From Mixophyes australis (taxonomy: Eukaryota; Chordata; Amphibia; Anura; Limnodynastidae), in the NCBI GenBank assembly GCA_036250195.1, contig JAVHZZ010000064.1, forward strand, positions 124,001 through 188,000: a DNA stretch of 64,000 nt. The letters run 5' to 3'. The position numbers and the translations under genes were made by a program. Every line of letters begins with the position of its first letter. Position 1 is the first letter of the stretch. A model generated the notes under the pieces. That model was not told the DNA's origin. It saw only the letters and a program-made list of their open reading frames with translations, and did no database searches. Positions 46,801-61,719 of this stretch are shown in pieces.

Positions 46801-48500
46801 GAATCATGAAACAAGAATCATGAATCGAATCATGAATCATGAAACATGAATTGAATCATGAATCATGAATTGAATCATGAATATTGAATTATGAATCATG
46901 AATTGAATCATGAATCATGAATTATGAATCATGAATTGAATCATGAATCATGAATTGAATCATGAATCATGAATTATATTATGAATCGAAACATGAATCA
47001 TGAATCATGAATTGAATCATGAATCATGAATTGAATCATGAATTGAATCATGAATTATAAATTAAATCATGAATCATGAATCATGAATTGAATCATGAAT
47101 CATGAATCATGAATCATGAATTGAATCATGAATCATGAATCATGAATCGAATCATGAATCATGAATTGAATCATGAATCATGAATCATGAATTGAATCAT
47201 GAATTGAATCATGAATCATCAATCATGAATCATGAATCATAAATTGAATCATGAATTGAATCATGAATCATGAATTGAATCATGAATTGAATCATGAATT
47301 GAATCATGAATCATTAATCATGAATTGAATCATGAATCATGAATCATGAATCATGAATCATAAATTGAATCATGAATCATGAATCATGAATCATGAATTG
47401 AATCATGAATTAAATCATGAATCATGAATCATGAATTGAATCATGAATCATGAATCATGAATTGAATCATGAATCATGAATCGAATCATGAATCATGAAT
47501 CGAATCATGAATCTTGAATCATGAGTTGAATCATGAATCATGAATCATGAATCGAATCATGAATCATGAATCATGAATTATGAATTGAATCATGAATCAT
47601 GAGTCAAGAATCATGAATCGAATCATGAATCATGAATCATGAATTATGAATTGAATCATGAATCATCAATCTTGAATCATGAATTGAATCATGAATCATG
47701 AGTTGAATCATGAATCATGAGTCAAGAATCATGAATCGAATCATGAATCATGAATCATGAATTATGAATTGAATCATGAATCATGAATCATGAATCATGA
47801 ATTGAATCATGAATCATGAATCATGAATCGAATCATGAATCAAGAATCATGAATCGAATCATGAATCATGAATTGAATCATGAATCATGAATCATGAATT
47901 GAATCATGAATCATGAATCATGAATCGAATCATGAATCATGAATTGAATCATGAATCATGAATTGAATCATGAATCATGAATCATGAATTGAATCATGAA
48001 TCATGAATCATGAATTATGAATCGAATCATGAATCATGAATCATGAATTATGAATTGAATCATGAATCATGAGTCAAGAATCATGAATCGAATCATGAAT
48101 CATGAATCATGAATTATGAATTGAATCATGAATCATGAATCATGAATCATGAATTGAATCTTGAATCATGAGTTGAATCATGAATCATGAATCATGAATT
48201 GAATCATGAATCATGAATCATGAATCGAATCATGAATCATGAATCATGAATTATGAATTGAATCATGAATCATGAATCATGAATCATGAATTGAATCATG
48301 AATCATGAATCATGAATCATGAATCGAATCATGAATCAAGAATCATGAATCGAATCATGAATCATGAATTGAATCATGAATCATGAATCATGAATTGAAT
48401 CATGAATCATGAATCATGAATCGAATCATGAATCATGAATTGAATCATGAATCATGAATTGAATCATGAATCATGAATCATGAATTGAATCATGAATCAT
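43831..48500 (+). repeat. Mixed array with GAATCCTG and CATAACTTC block
   Basis: This stretch contains the 85-bp duplication (44115/44200), GAATCCTG at 45537, AACTTC at 46472 and GAAACAAG at 46808, an arrangement related to 12.2-13.9 kb (AACTTC offset 33353). TGAGTCA sites are at 45160, 47600, 47718 and 48070. No unique sequence was seen. Confidence 0.7.
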
Positions 48501-48583
48501 GAATCACGAATCATGAATTGAATCATGAATCATGAATTGAATCATGAATCATGAATCATGAATTGAATCATGAATCATGAATT

Positions 48584-48745
48584 GAATCCTAAATTGAATC
48601 ATGAATTGAATCATGAATTGAATCATGAATCATGAATCATGAATTGAATCATGAATCATGAATTGAATCCTAAATTGAATCATGAATTGAATCATGAATT
48701 GAATCATGAATCATGAATCTTGAATTGAATCATGAATCATAAATC
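48584..48745 (+). repeat. 81-bp tandem duplication with private CCTAAA variant
   Basis: GAATCCTAAATTG, a variant of GAATCCTGAATTG not noticed elsewhere, occurs at 48584 and 48665 with matching words between. Because both copies share the private base, the substitution came before this duplication. Confidence 0.85.
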
Positions 48746-51479
48746 ATGAATTGAATCATGAATCATGAATCATGAAATGAAACATGAATCATGAATCATG
48801 AATTGAATCATGAATCATGAATTGAATCATGAATCATGAATCATGAATCGAATCATGAATCATGAAAAATGAATTAAATCATGAACCATGAATTGAATCA
48901 TGAATCATGAATTGAATCATTAATCATGAATTATGAATCATGAATTGAATCATGAATCATGAATCATGAATTGAATCATGAATCATGAATCGAATCATAA
49001 ATCAGGAATTATGAATCATGAATTGAATCATGAATCATGAATCGAATCATGAATCATGAATTGAATCATGAATCGAAACATGAATCATGAATCATGAATT
49101 GAATCATGAATCATGAATCGAATCATGAATCTTGAATCATCAATTGAATAATGAATCATGAATCATGAATCATGAATTGAATCATGAATCATGAATCATG
49201 AATCGACTCATGAATCATGAATCAAGAATTATGAATCGAATCATGAATCATGAATTGAATCATGAATCATGAATCATGAATTATGAATTGAATCATGAAT
49301 CATGAATTATGAATCATGAATTATGAATTGAATCATAAATCATGAATCATGAATTGAATCATGAATCATGAATCATGAATCGAATCATGAATCAAGAATC
49401 TTGAATCGAATCATGAATCATGAAATGAAGCATGAATCATGAATCATGAATCATGAATCATGAATTGAATCATGAATCATGAATCATGAATTGAATCATG
49501 AATCATGAATCATGAATTGAATCATGAATCATGAATCATGAATTAAATACAGAATCATAAATTGAATCATGAATTGAATCATGAATCATGAATCATAAAT
49601 TGAACCATGAATCATGAATCATGAATCATAAATTGAACCATGAATCATGAATCATGAATTGAATCATGAATCATGAATCATGAAATGAATCATGAATCAT
49701 GAATCATGAATCATGAATCATGAATCATGAATTGAATCATGAATCATGAATCATGAATTGAATCATGAATCATGAATCATGAATTAAATACAGAATCATA
49801 AATAGAATCATGAATTGAATCATGAATCATCAATCATGAATCATGAATCATAAATTGAATCATGAATTGAATCATGAATCATGAATTGAAGCATGAATTC
49901 AATCATGAATCATTAATCATGAATTGAATCATGAAACATCAATCATGAATCATGAATCATAAATTGAATCATGAATCATGAATCATGAATTGAATCATGA
50001 ATTAAATCATGAATCATGAATTGAATCATGAATCATGAATCATGAATTGAATCATGAATCGAATCATGAATCATGAATCGAATCATGAATCTTGAATCAT
50101 GAGTTGAATCATGAATCAAGAATCTTTAATCATGAATCATGAATCATGAAATGAAGCATGAATTGTGAATCATGAATTGAATCATGAATCATGAATTGAA
50201 TCATGAAACAAGAATCATGAATCGAATCATGAATCATGAAACATAAATTGAATCATGAATCATGAATTGAATCATGAATATTGAATTATGAATCATGAAT
50301 TGAATCATGAATCATGAATTATGAATCTTGAATTGAATCATGAATCATGAATTGAATCATGAATCATGAAACATGAATTGAATCATGAATCATGAATTGA
50401 ATCATGAATATTGAATTATGAATCATGAATTGAATCATGAATCATGAATTATGAATCATGAATTGAATCATGAATCATGAATCATGAATCGAATCATGAA
50501 TCATAAATCAAGAATCATGAATTGAATCAGGAATCATGAATTAAATCATGAATCATGAATCATGAATTATGAATTGAATCATGAATCATGAATCATGAAT
50601 TTTGAATCATGAATCATGAATTGAATCATAAATCATGAATCATGAATCGAATCATGATTTAAGAATCTTGAATCGAATCATGAATCATTAAATGAATCAT
50701 GAATCATGAATTGAATCATGAATCATGAATCATGAATTGAATCATGAATCATGAATCATGAATCATGAATTAAATCCAGAATCATGAATTGAATCATGAA
50801 TTGAATCATGAATTATAAATTAAATCATGAATCATGAATCATGAATTGAATCATGAATCATGAATCATGAATCGAATCATGAATCATGAATTGAATCATG
50901 AATCATGAATCATGAATTGAATCATGAATTGAATCATGAATCATTAATCATGAATTGAATCATGAATCATCAATCATGAATCATGAATCATAAATTGAAT
51001 CATGAATTGAATCATGAATCATGAATTGAATCATGAATTGAATCATGAATCATTAATCATGAATTGAATCATGAATCATGAATCATGAATCATGAATCAT
51101 GAATTGAATCATGAATTAAATCATGAATCATGAATCATGAATTGAATCATGAATCATGAATCATGAATTGAATCATGAATCATGAATCGAATCATGAATC
51201 ATGAATCGAATCATGAATCTTGAATCTTAAGTTGAATCATGAATCATGAATCATGAATTATGAATTGAATCATGAATCATGAATCATGAATCATGAATTG
51301 AATCATGAATCATGAATCATGAATCATGAATCGAATCATGAATCAAGAATCATGAATCGAATCATGAATCATGAATTGAATCATGAATCATGAATCATGA
51401 ATTGAATCATGAATCATGAATCATGAATCGAATCATGAATCATGAATTGAATCATGAATCATGAATTGAATCATGAATC

Positions 51480-52290
51480 ATGAATCATGAATTATGAATC
51501 GAATCATGAATCATGAATCATGAATTATGAATTGAATCATGAATCATGAGTCAAGAATCATGAATCGAATCATGAATCATGAATCATGAATTATGAATCG
51601 AATCATGAATCATGAATCATGAATTATGAATTGAATCATGAATCATGAGTCAAGAATTATGAATCGAATCATGAATCATGAATCATGAATTATGAATTGA
51701 ATCATGAATCATGAATCATGAATCGAATCATGAATCATGAATCATGAGTTGAATCATGAATCATGAGTCAAGAATCATGAATCGAATCATGAATCATGAA
51801 TCATGAATTATGAATTGAATCATGAATCATGAATCATGAATCATGAATTGAATCATGAATCATGAATCATGAATCATGAATCGAATCATGAATCAAGAAT
51901 CATGAATCGAATCATGAATCATGAATTGAATCATGAATCATGAATCATGAATTGAATCATGAATCATGAATCATGAATCGAATCATGAATCATGAATTGA
52001 ATCATGAATCATGAATTGAATCATGAATCATGAATTGAATCATGAATCATGAATTGAATCATGAATCATGAATCATGAATTGAATCATGAATCATGAATC
52101 ATGAATTATGAATCGAATCATGAATCATGAATCATGAATTATGAATTAAATCATGAATCATGAGTCAAGAATCATGAATCGAATCATGAATCATGAATCA
52201 TGAATTATGAATTGAATCATGAATCATGAATCATGAATCATGAATTGAATCTTGAATCATGAGTTGAATCATGAATCATGAGTCAAGAAT
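51480..52290 (+). repeat. Local amplification with five TGAGTCA sites
   Basis: A word group GAATTATGAATTG ... TGAGTCAAG is reiterated, with TGAGTCA at 51547, 51646, 51764, 52161 and 52279. The first two are 99 bases apart in near-identical context. It is the densest group of this heptamer in the window. Confidence 0.85.
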
Positions 52291-53265
52291 CATGAATCGA
52301 ATCATGAATCATGAATCATGAATTATGAATTGAATCATGAATCATGAATCATGAATCATGAATTGAATCATGAATCATGAATCATGAATCGAATCATGAA
52401 TCACGAATCATGAATCGAATCATGAATCATGAATTGAATCATGAATCATGAATCATGAATTGAATCATGAATCATGAATTGAATCCTGAATTGAATCATG
52501 AATTGAATCATGAATTAAATCATGAATCATGAATAATAAATTGAATCATGAATCATGAATCATGAATTGAATCATGAATTGAATCATGAATCATGAATCT
52601 TGAATTGAATCATGAATCATAAATCATGAATTGAATCATGAATCATGAATCATGAAATGAAACATGAATCATGAATCATGAATTGAATCATGAATCATGA
52701 ATTGAATCATGAATCATGAATCATGAATCGAATCATGAATCATGAAAAATTAATTAAATCATGAACCATGAATTGAATCATGAATCATGGATTGAATCAT
52801 TAATCATGAATTATGAATCATGAATTAAATCATGAATCATGAATTGAATCATGAATCATGAATCGAATCATAAATCATGAATTATGAATCATGAATTGAA
52901 TCATGAATCATGAATCGAATCATGAATCATGAATTGAATCATGAATCAAAACATGAATCATGAATCATGAATTGAATCATGAATCATGAATCGAATCATG
53001 AATCTTGAATCATCAATTGAATAATGAATCATGAATCATGAATCATGAATTGAATCATGAATCATGAATCATGAATCGAATCATGAATCATGAATCAAGA
53101 ATTATGAATCGAATCATGAATCATGAATTGAATCATGAATCATGAATCATGAATTATGAATTGAATCATGAATCATGAATTATGAATCATGAATTATGAA
53201 TTGAATCATAAATCATGAATCATGAATTGAATCATAAATCATGAATCATGAATCGAATCATGAAT

Positions 53266-54160
53266 CAAGAATCTTGAATCGAATCATGAATCATGAAATG
53301 AAGCATGAATCATGAATCATGAATTGAATCATGAATCATGAATCATGAATTGAATCATGAATCATGAATCATAAATTGAACCATGAATCATGAATCATGA
53401 ATCATAAATTGAACCATGAATCATGAATCATGAATTGAATCATGAATCATGAATCATGAAATGAATCATGAATCATGAATTGAATCATGAATCATGAATT
53501 GAATCATGAATCATGAATCATGAATCATGAATTAAATACAGAATCATAAATGGAATCATGAATTGAATCATGAATCATCAATCATGAATCATGAATCATA
53601 AATTGAATCATGAATTGAATCATGAATCATGAATTGAAGCATGAATTCAATCATGAATCATTAATCATGAATTGAATCATAAATCATGAATCATGAATCG
53701 AATCATGAATCAAGAATCTTGAATCGAATCATGAATCATGAAATGAAGCATGAATCATGAATCATGAATTGAATCATGAATCATGAATCATGAATTGAAT
53801 CATGAATCATGAATCATGAATTAAATACAGAATCATAAATTGAATCATGAATTGAATCATGAATCATGAATCATAAATTGAACCATGAATCATGAATCAT
53901 GAATCATAAATTGAACCATGAATCATGAATCATGAATTGAATCATGAATCATGAATCATGAAATGAATCATGAATCATGAATCATGAATTGAATCATGAA
54001 TCATGAATCATGAATTGAATCATGAATCATGAATCATGAATCATGAATTAAATACAGAATCATAAATAGAATCATGAATTGAATCATGAATCATCAATCA
54101 TGAATCATGAATCATAAATTGAATCATGAATTGAATCATGAATCATGAATTGAAGCATGA
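53266..54160 (+). repeat. About 445-516 bp imperfect tandem duplication
   Basis: CAAGAATCTTG followed by AAATGAAGCATG recurs at an offset of 445 (53266/53711), growing to 516 at AAATACAG (53534/54050). The first copy has lost about 71 bases containing one AAATACAG word. A similar arrangement at 58602/59118 has an offset of 516. Confidence 0.75.
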
Positions 54161-54599
54161 ATTCAATCATGAATCATTAATCATGAATTGAATCATGAAA
54201 CATCAATCATGAATCATGAATCATAAATTGAATCATGAATCATGAATCATGAATTGAATCATGAATTAAATCATGAATCATGAATTGAATCATGAATCAT
54301 GAATCATGAATTGAATCATGAATCATAAATCGAATCATGAATCATGAATCGAATCATGCATCTTGAATCATGAGTTGAATCATGAATCAAGAATCATGAA
54401 TCATGAATTGAATCATGAATCATGAATTGAATCATGAAACAAGAATCATGAATCGAATCATAAATCATGAAACATAAATTGAATCATGAATCATGAATTG
54501 AATCATGAATATTGAATTATGAATCATGAATTGAATCATGAATCATGAATTATGAATCTTGAATTGAATCATGAATCATGAATTGAATCATGAATCATG

Positions 54600-55850
54600 A
54601 ATTATATTATGAATCGAAACATGAATCATGAATCATGAATTGAATCATGAATCATGAATCGAATCATGAATCTTGAATCATGAATTGAATCATGAATCAT
54701 GAATCATGAATCATGAATTGAATCATGAATCGAATCATTGATCATAAATCAAGAATCATGAATCGAATCATGAATCATGAATTAAATCATGAATCATGAA
54801 TCGAATCATGAATCTTGAATCATGAATTGAATCATGAATCATGAATCATGAATCATGAATTGAATCATGAATCATGAATCATGAATCGAATCATGAATCA
54901 TAAATCAAGAATCATGAATTGAATCAGGAATCATGAATTAAATCATGAATCATGAATCATGAATTATGAATTGAATCATGAATCATGAATCATGAATTTT
55001 GAATCATGAATTATGAATTGAATCATGAATCATGAATCATGAATCGAATCATGATTTAAGAATCTTGAATCGAATCATGAATCATTAAATGAATCATGAA
55101 TCATGAATTGAATCATGAATCATGAATCATGAATTGAATCATGAATCATGAATCATGAATCATGAATCATGAATCATGAATTAAATCCAGAATCATAAAT
55201 TGAATCATGAATTGAATCATGAATCATGAATCATAAATTGAACCATGAATCATGAATCATGAATTGAATCATGAATCATGATTCATGAATTGAATCATGA
55301 ATTGAATCATGAATTATAAATTAAATCATGAATCATGAATCATGAATTGAATCATGAATCATGAATCATGAATCATGAATTGAATCATGAATCATGAATC
55401 ATGAATCAAATCATGAATCATGAATTGAATCATGAATCATGAATCATGAATTGAATCATGAATTGAATCATGAACCATTAATCATGAATTGAATCATGAA
55501 TCATCAATCATGAATCATGAATCATAAATTGAATCATGAATTGAATCATGAATCATGAATTGAATCATGAATTGAATCATGAATTGAATCATGAATCATT
55601 AATCATGAATTGAATCATGAATCATCAATCATGAATCATGAATCATAAATTGAATCTTGAATCATGAATCATGAATTGAATCATGAATTAAATCATGAAT
55701 CATGAATCATGAATTGAATCATGAATCATGAATCATGAATTGAATCATGAATCATGAATCGAATCATGAATCATGAATCGAATCATGAATCTTGAATCAT
55801 GAATCGAATCATGAATCTTGAATCATGAGTTGAATCATGAATCATGAATC
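54600..55850 (+). repeat. Segment repeated at 59.3-60.5 kb (left copy)
   Basis: TGATCA (54739/59415), the CAGGAA word near 54920 and GAACCATTA (55472/60141) recur at offsets of 4676 to 4669; the 7-base change is one heptamer. Both end with the doubled GAATCTTG word before TGAGTTG. Confidence 0.85.
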
Positions 55851-56574
55851 ATGAATCGAATCATGAATCATGAATCATGAATTATGAATTGAATCATGAA
55901 TCATGAGTCAAGAATCATGAATCGAATCATGAATCATGAATCATGAATTATGAATTGAATCATGAATCATGAATCATGAATCATGAATTGAATCATGAAT
56001 CATGAATCATGAATCATGAATCGAATCATGAATCAAGAATCATGAATCGAATCATGAATCATGAATTGAATCATGAATCATGAATCATGAATTGAATCAT
56101 GAATCATGAATCATGAATCGAATCATGAATCATGAATTGAATCATGAATCATGAATTGAATCATGAATCATGAATCATGAATTGAATCATGAATCATGAA
56201 TCACGAATCATGAATCGAATCATGAATCATGAATTGAATCATGAATCATGAATCATGAATTGAATCATGAATTGAATCCTGAATTGAATCATGAATTGAA
56301 TCATGAATTAAATCATGAATCATGAATAATAAATTGAATCATGAATAATGAATCATGAATTGAATCATGAATTGAATCATGAATCTTGAATTGAATCATG
56401 AATCATAAATCATGAATTGAATCATGAATCATGAATCATGAAATGAAACATGAATCATGAATCATGAATTGAATCATGAATCATGAATTGAATCATGAAT
56501 CATGAATCATGAATCGAATCATGAATCATGAAAAATGAATTAAATCATGAATCATGAATTAAATCATGAATCAT

Positions 56575-56880
56575 GGATTGAATCATTAATCATGAATTAT
56601 GAATCATGAATTGAATCATGAATCATGAATCATGAATCATGAATTGAATTATGAATCATGGATTGAATCATTAATCATGAATTATGAATCATGAATTGAA
56701 TCATGAATCATGAATCGAATCATGAATCATGAATTGAATCATGAATCGAAACATGAATCATGAATCATGAATTGAATCATGAATCATGAATCATGAATCA
56801 TGAATTGAATTATGAATCATGGATTGAATCATTAATCATGAATTATGAATCATGAATTGAATCATGAATCATGAATCGAA
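56575..56880 (+). repeat. Three-copy local repeat of the CATGGATTG word
   Basis: GGATTG occurs at 56575, 56660 and 56821 (spacings 85 and 161) with flanks through CATTAATCATGAATTATG. The third copy extends the 85-bp duplication seen at 27.0 and 44.1 kb. Confidence 0.8.
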
Positions 56881-57529
56881 TCATGAATCATGAATTGAAT
56901 CATGAATCGAAACATGAATCATGAATCATGAATTGAATCATGAATCATGAATCGAATCATGAATCTTGAATCATCAATTGAATAATGAATCATGAATCAT
57001 GAATCATGAATTGAATCATGAATCATGAATCATGAATCGAATCATGAATCAAGAATTATGAATCGAATCATGAATCATGAATTGAATCATGAATCATGAA
57101 TTATGAATTATGAATTGAATCATGAATCATGAATTATGAATCATGAATTATGAATTGAATCATAAATCATGAATCATGAATTGAATCATGAATCATGAAT
57201 CATGAATCGAAACATGAATCAAGAATCTTGAATCGAATCATGAATCATGAAATGAAGCATGAATCATGAATCATGAATCATGAATTGAATCATGAATCAT
57301 GAATCATGAATTGAATCATGAATCATGAATCATGAATTGAATCATGAATCATGAATCATGAATCATGAATTAAATACAGAATCATAAATTGAATCATGAA
57401 TTGAATCATGAATCATGAATCATAAATTGAACCATGAATCATGAATCATGAATCATGAATCATAAATTGAACCATGAATCATGAATCATGAATTGAATCA
57501 TGAATCATGATTCATGAATTGAATCATAA

Positions 57530-57700
57530 ATTGAATCATGAATTATAAATTAAATCATGAATTATGAATAATGAATTCAATCATGAATTGAATCATGAAT
57601 CATGAATCATGAATTGAATCATGAATCATGATTCATGAATTGAATCATGAATTGAATCATGAATCATGAATCATAAATTGAATCATAATTCATGAATCAT
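57530..57700 (+). repeat. CATAATTC subfamily, first occurrence
   Basis: A run of variants (TATAAATTA, GAATAATGAATTC, CATGATTCATG, then CATAATTC at 57684) recurs at 61720-61870, an offset of 4180, and again near 62230-62390. It is confined to the right end of the window. Confidence 0.8.
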
Positions 57701-58601
57701 GAATCATGAATTGAATCATGAATCATGAATCACGAATCATGAATCGAATCATGAATCATGAATTGAATCATGAATCATGAATCATGAATTGAATCATGAA
57801 TCATGAATTGAATCCTGAATTGAATCATGAATTGAATCATGAATTAAATCATGAATCATGAATAATAAATTGAATCATGAATCATGAATCATGAATTGAA
57901 TCATGAATTGAATCATGAATCATGAATCTTGAATTGAATCATGAATCATAAATCATGAATTGAATCATGAATCATGAATCATGAAATGAAACATGAATCA
58001 TGAATCATGAATTGAATCATGAATCATGAATTGAATCATGAATCATGAATCATGAATCGAATCATGAATCATGAAAAATGAATTAAATCATGAACCATGA
58101 ATTGAATCATGAATCATGGATTGAATCATTAATCATGAATTATGAATCATGAATTGAATCATGAATCATGAATCATGAATTGAATCATGAATCATGAATC
58201 GAATCATAAATCATGAATTATGAATCATGAATTGAATCATGAATCATGAATCGAATCATGAATCATGAATTGAATCATGAATCAAAACATGAATCATGAA
58301 TCATGAATTGAATCATGAATCATGAATCGAATCATGAATCTTGAATCATCAATTGAATAATGAAACATGAATCATGAATCATGAATTGAATCATGAATCA
58401 TGAATCATGAATTGAATCATGAATCATGAATCAAGAATTATGAATCGAATCATGAATCATGAATTGAATCATGAATCATGAATCATGAATTATGAATTGA
58501 ATCATGAATCATGAATTATGAATCATGAATTATGAATTGAATCATAAATCATGAATCATGAATTGAATCATAAATCATGAATCATGAATCGAATCATGAA
58601 T

Positions 58602-59230
58602 CAAGAATCTTGAATCGAATCATGAATCATGAAATGAAGCATGAATCATGAATCATGAATTGAATCATGAATCATGAATCATGAATTGAATCATGAATCA
58701 TGAATCATGAATTAAATACAGAATCATAAATTGAATCATGAATTGAATCATGAATCATGAATCAAAAATTGAACCATGAATCATGAATCATGAATTGAAT
58801 CATGAATCATGAATCATGAAATGAATCATGAATCATGAATCATGAATCATGAATTGAATCATGAATCATGAATCATGAATTGAATCATGAATCATGAATC
58901 ATGAATCATGAATTAAATACAGAATCATAAATAGAATCATGAATTGAATCATGAATCATCAATCATGAATCATGAATCATAAATTGAATCATGAATTGAA
59001 TCATGAATCATGAATTGAAGCATGAATTGAATCATGAATCATTAATCATGAATTGAATCATAAATCATGAATCATGAATCGAATCATAAATCATGAATCA
59101 TGAATCGAATCATGAATCAAGAATCTTGAATCGAATCATGAATCATGAAATGAAGCATGAATCATGAATCATGAATTGAATCATGAATCATGAATCATGA
59201 ATTGAATCATGAATCATGAATCATGAATTA
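58602..59230 (+). repeat. 516-bp imperfect tandem duplication
   Basis: CAAGAATCTTG then AAATGAAGCATG occurs at 58602 and 59118, with AAATACAG following each. It resembles 53.3-54.1 kb in composition. The second copy passes directly into the ATATTATG word of the 59.3 kb block. Confidence 0.75.
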
Positions 59231-59274
59231 AATACAGAATCATAAATTGAATCATGAATTGAATCATGAATCAT

Positions 59275-60530
59275 GAATTATATTATGAATCGAAACATGA
59301 ATCATGAATCATGAATTGAATCATGAATCATGAATCGAATCATGAATCTTGAATCATGAATTGAATCATGAATCATGAATCATGAATCATGAATTGAATC
59401 ATGAATCGAATCATTGATCATAAATCAAGAATCATGAATCGAATCATGAATCATGAATTAAATCATGAATCATGAATCGAATCATGAATCTTGAATCATG
59501 AATTGAATCATGAATCATGAATCATGAATTGAATCATGAATCATGAATCATGAATCGAATCATGAATCATAAATCAAGAATCATGAATTGAATCAGGAAT
59601 CATGAATTAAATCATGAATCATGAATCATGAATTATGAATTGAATCATGAATCATGAATCATGAATTTTGAATCATGAATTATGAATTGAATCATGAATC
59701 ATGAATCATGAATCGAATCATGATTTAAGAATCTTGAATCGAATCATGAATCATTAAATGAATCATGAATCATGAATTGAATCATGAATCATGAATCATG
59801 AATTGAATCATGAATCATGAATCATGAATCATGAATCATGAATCATGAATTAAATCCAGAATCATAAATTGAATCATGAATTGAATCATGAATCATGAAT
59901 CATAAATTGAACCATGAATCATGAATCATGAATTGAATCATGAATCATGATTCATGAATTGAATCATGAATTGAATCATGAATTATAAATTAAATCATGA
60001 ATCATGAATCATGAATTGAATCATGAATCATGAATCATGAATCATGAATTGAATCATGAATCATGAATCATGAATCAAATCATGAATCATGAATTGAATC
60101 ATGAATCATGAATCATGAATTGAATCATGAATTGAATCATGAACCATTAATCATGAATTGAATCATGAATCATCAATCATGAATCATGAATCATAAATTG
60201 AATCATGAATTGAATCATGAATCATGAATTGAATCATGAATTGAATCATGAATTGAATCATGAATCATTAATCATGAATTGAATCATGAATCATCAATCA
60301 TGAATCATGAATCATAAATTGAATCTTGAATCATGAATCATGAATTGAATCATGAATTAAATCATGAATCATGAATCATGAATTGAATCATGAATCATGA
60401 ATCATGAATTGAATCATGAATCATGAATCGAATCATGAATCATGAATCGAATCATGAATCTTGAATCATGAATCGAATCATGAATCTTGAATCATGAGTT
60501 GAATCATGAATCATGAATCAAGAATCATGA
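59275..60530 (+). repeat. Segment repeated from 54.6-55.85 kb (right copy)
   Basis: Right copy at offset 4676 to 4669, containing TGATCA at 59415, CAGGAA near 59592 and GAACCATTA at 60141. It ends after the doubled GAATCTTG word near 60480. Confidence 0.85.
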
Positions 60531-61719
60531 ATCGAATCATGAATCAAGAATCATGAATCGAATCATGAATCATGAATTGAATCATGAATCATGAATCATG
60601 AATTGAATCATGAATCATGAATCATGAATCGAATCATGAATCATGAATTGAATCATGAATCATGAATTGAATCATGAATCATGAATCATGAATTGAATCA
60701 TGAATCATTAATCACGAATCATGAATCGAATCATGAATCATGAATTGAATCATGAATTGAATCATGAATTGAATCCTGAATTGAATCATGAATTGAATCA
60801 TGAATTAAATCATGAATCATGAATAATAAATTGAATCATGAATCATGAATCATGAATTGAATCATGAATTGAATCATGAATCATGAATCTTGAATTGAAT
60901 CATGAATCATAAATCATGAATTGAATCATGAATCATGAATCATGAAATGAAACATGAATCATGAATCATGAATTGAATCATGAATCATGAATTGAATCAT
61001 GAATCATGAATCATGAATCGAATCATGAATCATGAAAAATGAATTAAATCATGAATCATGAATTAAATCATGAATCATGGATTGAATCATTAATCATGAA
61101 TTATGAATCATGAATTGAATCGTGAATCATGAATCATGAATTGAATCATGAATCATGGATTGAATCATTAATCATGAATTATGAATCATGAATTGAATCA
61201 TGAATCATGAATCGAATCATGAATCATGAATTGAATCATGAATCGAAACATGAATCATGAATCATGAATTGAATCATGAATCATGAATCGAATCATGAAT
61301 CTTGAATCATCAATTGAATAATGAATCATGAATCATGAATCATGAATTGAATCATGAATCATGAATCATGAATCGAATCATGAATCAAGAATTATGAATC
61401 GAATCATGAATCATGAATTGAATCATGAATCATGAATTATGAATTATGAATTGAATCATGAATCATGAATTATTAATCATGAATTATGAATTGAATCATA
61501 AATCATGAATCATGAATTGAATCATGAATCATGAATCATGAATCGAAACATGAATCAAGAATCTTGAATCGAATCATGAATCATGAAATGAAGCATGAAT
61601 CATGAATCATGAATCATGAATTGAATCATGAATCATGAATCATGAATTGAATCATGAATCATGAATCATGAATTGAATCATGAATCATGAATCATGAATT
61701 GAATCATAAATTGAATCAT

